From: Trueperella pyogenes
Lineage (GTDB): Bacteria; Actinomycetota; Actinomycetes; Actinomycetales; Actinomycetaceae
Length of the DNA stretch: 64,000 nt
Direction of reading: 5' to 3'
Assembly: GCF_900460345.1 (NCBI RefSeq)
Contig: NZ_UHHW01000002.1
Coordinates: 2,170,001 to 2,234,000 of the forward strand
The notes beneath the pieces were generated by a model that saw only the letters and a program-made list of their open reading frames with translations, ran no database searches and had not been told where the DNA came from. Position numbers and translations under genes: made by a program. Shown here in pieces: positions 26,909 to 35,309 of this stretch. Each line of letters opens with the position of its first letter. The first letter of the stretch is position 1.

Positions 26909-28231
26909 CTACCTCAGATTCGAATTGGGCGTTTCAACGCCGGTGTCAGTGTGGCGATTGGGGTTGCCGAACATCGTGACGGTGTCAAGCTCGGCTTTGA
27001 GGACAGTGGAGAGGCGGCGAACACCCTCCTCGATGCGCTCCGGGGTTGGGAAGCAGAAAGACAGTCGCATGTGGTCACTTCCTTGACCATCCGCATAGAA
27101 AGCAGTGCCGGAAACATAGGCTACAAGGTTGGTTGTGGCACGCGGGAGCATAGCTTTAGCATCAATTCCTTCAGGAACTTTCACCCAGGTGTAAAAGCCT
27201 CCCTCGGGCACATTCCATGAACACTGCGGCAGATGGTTCTCTAATGCGGCATTCATCGCGTCGCGCCGCTCGCGATACATCGTCCGATACGATGTGATCT
27301 GGCTCATCCAATCGTAGCTGCGAAGGTACTCGGCGATGGACAGCTGCCCCATCTTTGTCGGGGAAAGTACCGCATTTTCGTTGGCGAGAACGAGACGTTG
27401 GGTCACCGCATGGGAAGCCAATGCCCAACCGACGCGATAACCCGGCGCGAAAGTCTTGGAGAAAGAGCCAAGGTAGACGACGCCGTCGGGGTTGAGGATC
27501 TGAAGAGGCGGCATGGTCTGGTTATCGAAGCCGAGCATGCCGTACGGGTTGTCCTCCAGGATGAGCACGCGATGGCGTTTGCAAATCTCCACGATCTGGG
27601 GCCGGCGCTCCAACGACATCGAGACACCGGCCGGATTATGGAAGTTTGGAACGGTATAGAGGAACTTAACCTCGCGGCCTTCGTTGGCGAGCTTAGTCAG
27701 TGTCTCCTCAAGCGCTTGTGGAATGAGGCCGTCCTTGTCGAGCGGAACGTGCACGACGTTGGCCTGATATGCGCGGAACACGCCGAGGGCGCCCACATAG
27801 CTCGGAGCTTCTGCCACGATGACATCGCCGGGATTGATAAAAATCTGGGTGATGAGGTCGAGAGCCTGTTGCGAACCGGTGGTGACAACGACGTCGTCGG
27901 GATGCGCGCGGATCCCCTCCGGGCGCATGACCTCGACGATCATCTCGCGCAGTTCTTCTTCTCCTTGGCCACCGCCGTACTGGAGAAGTTGTGGGCCGCG
28001 CTCACGGACGAGCTTGGCGGACATGTCGGCGAGGAAGTCGAGCGGCAAGCCCTCGATATTGGGCATGCCGCCGGCGAGGGAGACGACCTCGGGTCGGTTC
28101 GCCACGGCAAACAGCGAACGGGTCTCCGACTGCCGCATACCGAGCGCCCGGTCTGCATAACGATCAAACCACGGATCTAAGCGGGTTCCCGACCCCGTAG
28201 CGGCAAGTTTGCTCGCGATTTTCTCGTTCAT
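26909..28231 (-). CDS. PLP-dependent aminotransferase (class I/II)
   Basis: 440 aa, fold type I aminotransferase of the 2-aminoadipate/MocR-like subfamily. The PLP lysine is in 'GSFSKTFAPGYRVGW', the Asn/Pro motif is 'PNFHNPAGVSMS', the Asp-Asn is in 'LEDNPYGML' and the substrate Arg is in 'HMRLSFCF'. The exact amino acid is unclear. It is upstream of the Ddl-like gene by 3 nt; the pair is probably co-transcribed, suggesting a D- or branched-amino-acid role (inference). Confidence 0.88.
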   Translation of the reverse strand: MNEKIASKLAATGSGTRLDPWFDRYADRALGMRQSETRSLFAVANRPEVVSLAGGMPNIEGLPLDFLADMSAKLVRERGPQLLQYGGGQGEEELREMIVEVMRPEGIRAHPDDVVVTTGSQQALDLITQIFINPGDVIVAEAPSYVGALGVFRAYQANVVHVPLDKDGLIPQALEETLTKLANEGREVKFLYTVPNFHNPAGVSMSLERRPQIVEICKRHRVLILEDNPYGMLGFDNQTMPPLQILNPDGVVYLGSFSKTFAPGYRVGWALASHAVTQRLVLANENAVLSPTKMGQLSIAEYLRSYDWMSQITSYRTMYRERRDAMNAALENHLPQCSWNVPEGGFYTWVKVPEGIDAKAMLPRATTNLVAYVSGTAFYADGQGSDHMRLSFCFPTPERIEEGVRRLSTVLKAELDTVTMFGNPNRHTDTGVETPNSNLR

Positions 28232-28295
28232 GTGTGTCCTAGCCTTATCTTTTGATTGACGCTACCACGTGGCTGTAGCGCACGAGTAATCGCCG

Positions 28296-28356
28296 GCCCT
28301 AACCCCTGGCAGCGGATAGGGTGAAACTGACCCCTGGCACTCCCAGAGGTTAGGGC
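28296..28356 (-). terminator. Long inverted repeat between trxB and aminotransferase genes
   Basis: GCCCTAACCCCTGG (28296-28309) pairs with CCAGAGGTTAGGGC (28343-28356), one mismatch in 14 bp. The loop contains a smaller GGGT/ACCC hairpin. It lies 8 nt after the trxB stop. It may end trxB transcription or attenuate into the aminotransferase gene; no T-run is seen. Confidence 0.5.
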
Positions 28357-28363
28357 GGCGGCA

Positions 28364-29284
28364 CTACCTCTCCAGGTATGCTTCGGCGTCGAGAGCAGCC
28401 TTACATCCCATACCGGCTGCGGTGATGGCCTGCTGATAGGTGGAATCGACGACGTCGCCACAGGCGAATACGCCGGGGACATTCGTGGCTGTGCTGGGTT
28501 CAGCAACCTTGATGTAGCCCTTGTCGTCGAGGGTGACGCCTTCGAGGAAGGCAGTGCGTGGCTCATGGCCAATTGCCACAAACAGGCCGGTGACAGGGAG
28601 TTCGGAAGTTTCTCCGGTGACGGTGTCGCGCAAGGTCAGGGATTGGAGCCTGCTATCGCCATTGATGGAATCGACAACGCTGTTCCAATGCATCTGGACT
28701 TTTTCGTTTGCCAACAGGCGATCGCTCATGATCTGCGAGGCGCGCAGCTCATCACGGCGGTGGATGACGTGCACGGTCTTCGCAAAGCGCGAGAGGAACT
28801 GTGCCTCTGTGACTGCGGAATCTCCACCGCCGACGACGGCGATCTCGTGATCCCTAAAGAAGAAACCATCGCAGGTGGCGCAGTATGAGACGCCTTTGCC
28901 GGAAAACTCCTCCTCACCAGGAAGGCCGAGCTTTTTGTACTCAGAGCCGAGTGCGAGGATGACGGTCCGGGCGTGGTAAGTGTCCTCGCTGGTGACGATC
29001 TCTTTGACCGCGCCGTCGAGTTTCATGGAGGTGGCATCCTCATAGCGCAAGTCTGCGCCGAAGCGAATGGCCTGCTGCTCAAACTTCTGCATGAGTTCTG
29101 GCCCAAGAATACCTTCGGGCCAGCCAGGGAAATTCTCCACCTCGGTAGTCTGCATGAGGGCGCCGCCGGCGCTGACGGCACCAGCAAGGACAACAGGCTT
29201 GAGACCTGCTCTGGCGGTATAGATGGCGGCGGTCCAGCCTGCGGGGCCAGAACCAACGATGACGACGTCGTGAATCTCAGTCAC
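28364..29284 (-). CDS. trxB: Thioredoxin reductase
   Basis: 306 aa FAD/NADPH disulfide reductase. FAD motif 'GSGPAG' (11-16), redox centre 'CATC' (135-138), NADP motif 'GGGDSA' (152-157) and C-terminal 'GVFACGDVVD'. It keeps thioredoxin reduced. The usual neighbour trxA is not seen next to it. It is downstream of the pseudokinase gene (12-nt gap), as in the murJ-trxB cluster of Actinobacteria. Confidence 0.97.
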   Translation of the reverse strand: MTEIHDVVIVGSGPAGWTAAIYTARAGLKPVVLAGAVSAGGALMQTTEVENFPGWPEGILGPELMQKFEQQAIRFGADLRYEDATSMKLDGAVKEIVTSEDTYHARTVILALGSEYKKLGLPGEEEFSGKGVSYCATCDGFFFRDHEIAVVGGGDSAVTEAQFLSRFAKTVHVIHRRDELRASQIMSDRLLANEKVQMHWNSVVDSINGDSRLQSLTLRDTVTGETSELPVTGLFVAIGHEPRTAFLEGVTLDDKGYIKVAEPSTATNVPGVFACGDVVDSTYQQAITAAGMGCKAALDAEAYLER

Positions 29285-29296
29285 AATTCCTCATTT

Positions 29297-31234
29297 CTAC
29301 TTCACGTGAAGTTCGGAGACTATAATTTGTGGTTCACCAGCGCGATTGAGTGGAAGCTCGGTAATCCAGATGATGAATCCTGTGGTCGTGAGGGGCTCAC
29401 TAAGCTTGAAAGTCGTGCTTTCCTTGACAGGACCCTCAGCGAGGATTTTTCCTGCCGATGGTGCTTCTTTAACGGTGTCTCGAATCTGAATATTCCCGCC
29501 GCGGTTGCCCACCGTGTCGATCGTGACCTCAGTGATCGTACTTTCCTTCTCGAGCTGAACGAACAGGCCGATGCCGGACATCGACAGCATGTTGGCCGCT
29601 GAATACGTCCACGATTCCCACGCCGTATCAGGCTTGCCATCCACCGCGAGCGGCACAAGCTTGGGATTATCCTGCCTTGCCGGATCCGTGCCACGCAGCA
29701 GGCCGGCATCCGGACTGACGAGCTCGGCTCCGACAATCTTGGCCGGCGTTTTCGCCACTGGGGCTTGCGTGGTTGGGGTGGGCGAGGCGGTCGGCGTGGG
29801 CTCCACCGTGACGGTCTTTCTGGCGTTGGGATCCGTGAGAGTTACCGGATCCAGGGGTTTGACGAGATTCCTTATTCCCAGCCAGCCGAAGATCAGCAGG
29901 CCGACGGCACACAGCGCTATGACCACGCGGGAGGCTTCAAACTTCTTCTCGCGTTCTGCGGAGTACTTGGAAAGAGCGGGCTGAACAACTGGCTTTGTGA
30001 CGGATGCCTCGGGCGTGGCAGGAGGCACAGGAGGAATAGTAGGAGGAGCAGGAGGGGCGGAACGAACAGGTGCCCGCACGGCGGGAGGGGTAGGCGCCTG
30101 GACGACGTCGTCATGCCGGTTTTGTCCGATAGTATCGTCGCTGTCCGGCGCGAGATCCATCTGCTTTTCAGGCACGCCCTGTGGGGGTGTGAAGCCGGGC
30201 CACGTGAGAGGAGTTAGGAGTTCTGCCTGGTTATCGACACCGAGGACGTCGTCGACGAGTTGGGCGGCCTCATCGCGGGTCGCCGCTGGCTGATCCGCGG
30301 GATTCTCCGGAGAATTCTCTTCGGGCCGCTGGGCATCTTCCGCCTCGGCGCCGCCTTCCTTAACTGCGTCTGATTCCTCCTCGGGGCGAAGGGCCGGCCA
30401 GTGTGGCGTGACGACTACCTTTTCAGCAAACACCATGGTCTGAGTGGGATCGGCCGAAACGCCAGGGCCCTCAGCAGCAGCGGCTCCGCCGGGTAGGGAG
30501 GAGATATCGATGGCGGGCCACGGCACGAGGGAACGCGTCAGATCGGCGGGTGAAGGAGCCCCGGATCCGGCCAACTCACGCCGGAGGATGCTGTCAAGCA
30601 CCGGCGGAAGGTCAAGGCCAAGAGCTTCCTCGATGACGGCGTCGTGCGTGCTGCCTGCAGGCACATCGCGGCCGAGCAGGAGGCATGCGGCTAAGACCGT
30701 GAGATTGCGGGCCTCCTCGCGGTCCAGAGTGGCACGATCCTTGGCAATATTGGCGCCGGCGAGGACTGCGTAGATCCCCAAACCGTCGACGATAATATCG
30801 CCCTCACCCGTCAGGAAGATCGTCTTTGCGCTGCATTGCAGATGGCGCACACCGCGGCGCGCACCGGTAGCAATGGCAGAGGACGCCTCACCGACAATCG
30901 CCCGGACCTGCTCGGGTGGTATTGGGCTGCCGAGTCGCTCCGACAGCTGGTTCCCCGGAGGGATCTCAGTGATGATCGCGGGGCACTCGTGATTAATGAC
31001 GTGAATAATCGAAACGAGGTGGGGTTCATTGACTAAAGACGCACGATGAGCCGCATCAATAACTGCTCGCGTGTGTGGATCGTTCGGGTCAAGAATAATT
31101 GCACGCACCTGGCGCGACAGCGCCACATCACGGGCAATCCACACGCTGGCATGATCGCTGGGCTGGTAATGATAGGGATAGACCAGATCGAAGCGGCCGT
31201 CGAGGCGCTGACCTGCCCGCGCATAAGTATTCAC
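29297..31234 (-). CDS. MviN-type membrane pseudokinase with discoidin-like outer domain
   Basis: 645 aa. Residues 1-235 have a degenerate protein-kinase fold: the catalytic loop reads 'HLQCSAKTIF' (131-140) with no catalytic Asp, and DFG is replaced by DGLG (150-153), so it should not phosphorylate. A long Pro/Glu/Ala linker follows, with 'PTQTMVF' (263-269) as a possible PknB phosphosite. There is one membrane segment (437-457) and a C-terminal F5/8-type beta-sandwich around 'VPLAVDGKPDTAWESWTY'. This is the layout of the C-terminal half of mycobacterial MviN (Rv3910), where the phosphorylated pseudokinase recruits FhaA. Here it is a separate protein without the flippase half. Confidence 0.85.
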   Translation of the reverse strand: MNTYARAGQRLDGRFDLVYPYHYQPSDHASVWIARDVALSRQVRAIILDPNDPHTRAVIDAAHRASLVNEPHLVSIIHVINHECPAIITEIPPGNQLSERLGSPIPPEQVRAIVGEASSAIATGARRGVRHLQCSAKTIFLTGEGDIIVDGLGIYAVLAGANIAKDRATLDREEARNLTVLAACLLLGRDVPAGSTHDAVIEEALGLDLPPVLDSILRRELAGSGAPSPADLTRSLVPWPAIDISSLPGGAAAAEGPGVSADPTQTMVFAEKVVVTPHWPALRPEEESDAVKEGGAEAEDAQRPEENSPENPADQPAATRDEAAQLVDDVLGVDNQAELLTPLTWPGFTPPQGVPEKQMDLAPDSDDTIGQNRHDDVVQAPTPPAVRAPVRSAPPAPPTIPPVPPATPEASVTKPVVQPALSKYSAEREKKFEASRVVIALCAVGLLIFGWLGIRNLVKPLDPVTLTDPNARKTVTVEPTPTASPTPTTQAPVAKTPAKIVGAELVSPDAGLLRGTDPARQDNPKLVPLAVDGKPDTAWESWTYSAANMLSMSGIGLFVQLEKESTITEVTIDTVGNRGGNIQIRDTVKEAPSAGKILAEGPVKESTTFKLSEPLTTTGFIIWITELPLNRAGEPQIIVSELHVK

Positions 31235-31304
31235 GTCAAACTCCCTTTTATGTCGCTACTTTCGCAAAGTCTATCGCTGACTGTGGCCGTGTCGAGTGAG
31301 CACA

Positions 31305-33215
31305 TCATGATTGCTTTGCTGCGGCAACGAAGTCATCGGGTGGGACGGGATCGGAACGACGCCCGTCCCGAATTGACTTCACAAGACCAACGAGGAATAC
31401 GACGCCGACCAGCCCGGCCACGAAGACCGTGCCGACGCTTTCCCAATCTGCGCGCACACGAACATGCAACATATATGGGGAACCGAGGAGGACGCCGTCC
31501 TTATTCGCCAGTTTCACATCGACATCCAAGTTTCCCGATCCGTTGGCCTCCACCGGTACAGAAATGGTCGTACTCGATGACGCCGGTATTTGCGCCTGGA
31601 CCGGTTCGGGCGCCCGCAGACGCGCGTCGGGTGTATCGAGACGAACTGTGACGGTAACCGGTTGGTCAAAGTCGTTGGTCACCTGAATGGGAAGGGCCGA
31701 GCTTTCCGAGATGAGGTTGATGGTCGACGACGTCGTCACCGCGATGGATTCGAGCTGCTCGCGGGTGGGGGAAATAGCGTGAATGTGGGTGGCGCGCTCG
31801 GAGGGGTCCAAACGCCACGCTACGGAATACAGCGCTTCAGAGGCGGTGGTGGCTGCGGAAACCTTGGCGTCGGCATCAGGGAAGATGCTAGCGAACGAGG
31901 AGAATTTGGCGAGGGCAAAATCAATATGCTCAATCTCGGAGGACGTGATTGCCCCGGTGGGACGGCCAGCGGGGGCAGTGAGAAAACGCTTGGTGGCATC
32001 CGGTTCCTGCTTGAGAAGATCGCTCACGCTCGTAGGCTCGACCCACGGCGCCTTGAGGATCGCTGTGACCGCCGCTTGGGCGGCGGGGCTGGCATCGCGC
32101 GGAACGCTCACCACGTAGGGGCGGGCGTCATTGGGACGTTGGCGCTGGTGGACGGCGGATAGGGCGATGGATACCTGGCGAATGTCGAGGTCGTCAAGCG
32201 TGACCGCCTCCTTGGTCCACACAGACAGGCGGCCTGCCAGTGCTTCAGACACGGTGGAGTTCGTGGCCAGTACCGTGTCGCCACCGTACGTGGTGACGGC
32301 ACTCGGCGTGTAGGTGAGGTTAGTAAGGGGTGCATAGGAAGAATCCGGGATGAGTACCTTCATGCCGAGCTTTTGGGCGAACTCGATTGCGGTCTCGTTT
32401 GGCGAGCCCTGCGGAAGATAGACCGCGTCGGCACCCAACTGGCGTGCTTTTGCCTCCAGGCCGAGCGCGGCGAGCGCGGCGATGTCGGCGTCGTAGGTAG
32501 GAAGGGGGAGCTGGGTGGCGTGCTTCGTCTGAACGGCGAGCGAGCGATCAACGAGGAGGCTGACCCCGGCCATATCCCACTCCGTGACCTGCTGGGTTTC
32601 GGCGGCCGGGGAAGGAGTGATCTCCGTGTTCAGGAGTGTGTTGATGTGTGCGCGCTTCGTCACCGCATCCGACACGGCGACGACGGCGGTAGCCGGATAG
32701 CGCACAATTTCAGCAGAAGGGGCTGCCACGACCATCGTGCGATCGGAAGCGAGCAGCCGCTCGGTATCGATAACCGCGATCTCGATGCCCCGCGGACCCC
32801 AATTGAAAGACTCGGTAGGCCAGTTGATATCGGCGCGCGAAAAAGTGAGTTGCGTGGTGAATGTCGCACCGGGGGCAACCGTGCGATCCATGGGGAGCGT
32901 TGCGACCCAGCTAGCTGGAGTGGCATCCTTCATCCAACGATAGATCGAGGTATCGGAAATTGCGGTGGACGACTGGGCACGCAGGTCGAAGGCGGACACA
33001 TGAAGTGGAGCCGCGCCCGTATTAGTGACCTCCACGGTGACGACGAGGTCTTGGCCAGGATTTAGAATTGGTGCTGCGACGTCGGCAATGCGCAGTTTTG
33101 CCGTGGAGGAATCATCCGCTACAGCGGGCGGTTCGTAATTGGGAGAGGCGAGGGCGGGCGTGGCGAGAAGGCCAAGTGTGAGCACGAACGTCAGCACCGC
33201 GAGAATTCGCTTCAT
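31305..33215 (-). CDS. DUF6049 family secreted, membrane-anchored protein
   Basis: 636 aa. Signal peptide (1-23, ending 'ATPALA'), a long extracellular part with Ig-like strand patterns ('PGQDLVVTVEVTNTGAAPL' and 'ITVTVRLD'-type repeats), and one C-terminal membrane helix ('VGTVFVAGLVGVVFLVGLV') with a basic cytosolic tail. The family lies between a Nudix gene and murJ in most Actinobacteria (for example Rv3909) and is thought to act in wall synthesis; function unproved. The start codon overlaps the Nudix stop (TAATG). Confidence 0.88.
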   Translation of the reverse strand: MKRILAVLTFVLTLGLLATPALASPNYEPPAVADDSSTAKLRIADVAAPILNPGQDLVVTVEVTNTGAAPLHVSAFDLRAQSSTAISDTSIYRWMKDATPASWVATLPMDRTVAPGATFTTQLTFSRADINWPTESFNWGPRGIEIAVIDTERLLASDRTMVVAAPSAEIVRYPATAVVAVSDAVTKRAHINTLLNTEITPSPAAETQQVTEWDMAGVSLLVDRSLAVQTKHATQLPLPTYDADIAALAALGLEAKARQLGADAVYLPQGSPNETAIEFAQKLGMKVLIPDSSYAPLTNLTYTPSAVTTYGGDTVLATNSTVSEALAGRLSVWTKEAVTLDDLDIRQVSIALSAVHQRQRPNDARPYVVSVPRDASPAAQAAVTAILKAPWVEPTSVSDLLKQEPDATKRFLTAPAGRPTGAITSSEIEHIDFALAKFSSFASIFPDADAKVSAATTASEALYSVAWRLDPSERATHIHAISPTREQLESIAVTTSSTINLISESSALPIQVTNDFDQPVTVTVRLDTPDARLRAPEPVQAQIPASSSTTISVPVEANGSGNLDVDVKLANKDGVLLGSPYMLHVRVRADWESVGTVFVAGLVGVVFLVGLVKSIRDGRRSDPVPPDDFVAAAKQS

Positions 33216-33736
33216 TAGACCTCCCCGTACAACAATTCGCGAGCCATTCCAATAATGCGGCGCTCGTTTGGGTAGGCCAACCGAGAAGCCACCTTGTCAA
33301 TCCGTACCCACTCTACTTTCTCAGCCTCATGATCGGGATCGTTGTCCACAGTCAGCTCACCGGAGAGCGCTTCGAGGAGAAAATGGTGGACAACTTTGTG
33401 AACGCGGTGATCGGGGCTGGAAAACCAGTAATCTATGGAAGCCAGATGAGTGAGGACGCGGCCGAAAATACCGGTTTCCTCGCTGATTTCACGAACTGCG
33501 GCCTGCTCGGCCGTCTCGGCACCTTCGAGGTGCCCCTTGGGCAGACACCACTCAAGCCGCCCGCCGCGGTTACGCCGCGCGATCACGGCTACGTAGGCAT
33601 TGCCGCGATACACCGATACGATGACGCCGCCCGCGGACGTCTCGTTGACGACCGGCAGGTTGAACCGCCGGGGGTGGACCAGCGGTCGTCTGCGGCGCGA
33701 CCCCGGGGGTGGCGGGGCCGGGAATCTTCTCGACAT
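33215..33736 (-). CDS. Nudix hydrolase
   Basis: 173 aa with a basic Pro/Arg N-terminus. The Nudix box is complete: 'GHLEGAETAEQAAVREISEE' followed by TGI. It hydrolyses nucleoside diphosphate derivatives such as oxidised dNTPs; it corresponds in position to mycobacterial MutT4. It is the first gene of the Nudix-DUF6049-pseudokinase-trxB transcript and is divergent from the CCA-adding enzyme gene. Confidence 0.93.
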   Translation of the reverse strand: MSRRFPAPPPPGSRRRRPLVHPRRFNLPVVNETSAGGVIVSVYRGNAYVAVIARRNRGGRLEWCLPKGHLEGAETAEQAAVREISEETGIFGRVLTHLASIDYWFSSPDHRVHKVVHHFLLEALSGELTVDNDPDHEAEKVEWVRIDKVASRLAYPNERRIIGMARELLYGEV

Positions 33737-33806
33737 AATTTTCTACTTGTAGTGATCTAGGTCGGGGAAAGTGCTCTCGCGCCATATTTTCTGGCACTCT
33801 TAAGGA

Positions 33807-35309
33807 GTGACTGAACGCGATACCACTTCCTTTTCGACAACGGCGAACGCTGATCTGAATCAGCGTGCCCGGCTTCTCGTCCAGGGACACCGTTCCCTGT
33901 CTGATCTGCCTCAGGCAATTCTTGAACTGGGATCTATTTTCGCACGTTCTGGATACGAATTGGCACTCGTTGGAGGTCCGGTTCGCGATGCCTTTCTTGG
34001 CCGGGCAATTCATGACTTTGATTTCACGACGTCGGCGCGTCCCGATACGACCATGGCCCTCTTGCACGAGTGGGGCGACACGGTGTGGGATATCGGCAAG
34101 GAGTTCGGGACGATCGGTGCCGCCCGCTCCGGGATAGTGGTCGAGGTGACGACCTATCGGACGGATACCTACGTGCCCTCTTCGCGCAAGCCGGAGGTCG
34201 TCTACGGCGATACCCTCGAGGGTGATCTGACCCGCCGCGATTTTACGGTCAACGCGATGGCGGTGCGGCTGCCGCAACTCGAGTTGGTCGACCCGTGTGG
34301 CGGTTTGGCCGACCTCATCGACGGCGTGCTGCGCACTCCCGCGCCCGCCCCACAATCTTTCGACGACGATCCGTTGCGCATCATGCGTGCCTGCCGCTTT
34401 GCCTCCCAGCTGGACTTCGACCTCTCCGCGGAGGCCATGCGCGCGATGAGCGACATGGCCGGCCGCCTCGAGATCGTCTCCGTCGAGCGGGTCCAAGCCG
34501 AACTCGAACGCCTCATGATCGGTGCTAATCCGCGCAAGGGGCTTGAGATCATGGTTGAAACGGGTGTGTGCGACGTCGTTCTTCCCGAGTTTTCCGCACT
34601 CCGGGAGACGGTCGATGAGCATGGTCGGCACAAGGACGTCTACGAGCACACGCTCACCGTTCTCGACCGTGCGATTGCGCTGGAAACGGACGCCGAGGGT
34701 CCCGTCCCCGGCCCGGATTTCGTGCTGCGCTTCGCGGCGATCATGCACGACGTCGGAAAACCGGCGACCCGCCGATTTGAGTCTGATGGATCGGTCTCCT
34801 TCCACGCCCACGACATCGTGGGCGCGAAGATGACGCGCAAGCGGATGAACCACCTGCGTTTTCCCAAGGCGGTCACCAAGGACGTGTCCACGCTCGTGGC
34901 CCTCCATCTGCGTTTCCACGGATACGGTGAGCAAAAATGGTCGGATGCCGCTGTGCGTCGTTACGTCACCGATGCGGGCCCGCTCCTCGAGCGCCTCAAC
35001 CGGCTGACCCGCGCCGACTGCACGACGCGCAACAAACGCAAGGCAAACTGGCTGGCTGCGGGCATGGATGACCTCGAGGCGCGCATCGTGGAGCTGAAAA
35101 AGCAGGAAGAGATTGACGCGATCCGCCCGGATCTTGACGGCCAGCAGATCATGGAGCTTCTTGGGTTGTGCCCCGGCCGTGAGGTCGGGCAGGCGCGCGC
35201 TTACTTGCTGAACCTGCGCATGGAGGAAGGCCCGCTCGGCGAGGAGGAAGCGACTCGGCGTCTGCTGGCGTGGTGGGCTGAGCGAAACACGGGCGGGAAC
35301 GAGAACTAG
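33807..35309 (+). CDS. CCA tRNA nucleotidyltransferase
   Basis: 500 aa. Class II nucleotidyltransferase head: 'LVGGPVRDAFLG', catalytic acids in 'HDFDFTT' (D70, D72), 'RRDFTVNAMA' and 'DPLRIMRACRFASQ'; then an HD domain ('HDVGKPATRRF', 'HDIVGAKM'). It adds or repairs the 3' CCA of tRNAs; both tRNA genes in this window lack encoded CCA. GTG 33807 overlaps the AAGGAG sequence and a TATTTT -10 lies only about 17 nt ahead (33785-33790), so the mRNA is probably nearly leaderless. Overlaps the next gene by 1 nt. Confidence 0.95.
   Translation: MTERDTTSFSTTANADLNQRARLLVQGHRSLSDLPQAILELGSIFARSGYELALVGGPVRDAFLGRAIHDFDFTTSARPDTTMALLHEWGDTVWDIGKEFGTIGAARSGIVVEVTTYRTDTYVPSSRKPEVVYGDTLEGDLTRRDFTVNAMAVRLPQLELVDPCGGLADLIDGVLRTPAPAPQSFDDDPLRIMRACRFASQLDFDLSAEAMRAMSDMAGRLEIVSVERVQAELERLMIGANPRKGLEIMVETGVCDVVLPEFSALRETVDEHGRHKDVYEHTLTVLDRAIALETDAEGPVPGPDFVLRFAAIMHDVGKPATRRFESDGSVSFHAHDIVGAKMTRKRMNHLRFPKAVTKDVSTLVALHLRFHGYGEQKWSDAAVRRYVTDAGPLLERLNRLTRADCTTRNKRKANWLAAGMDDLEARIVELKKQEEIDAIRPDLDGQQIMELLGLCPGREVGQARAYLLNLRMEEGPLGEEEATRRLLAWWAERNTGGNEN

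Noticed and set aside
29299..29312. parS-like ACTTCACGTGAAGT
   Set aside because: Only the central 10 bp match the parS core; outer bases differ on both sides and it is explained by coding sequence at the end of the pseudokinase gene.
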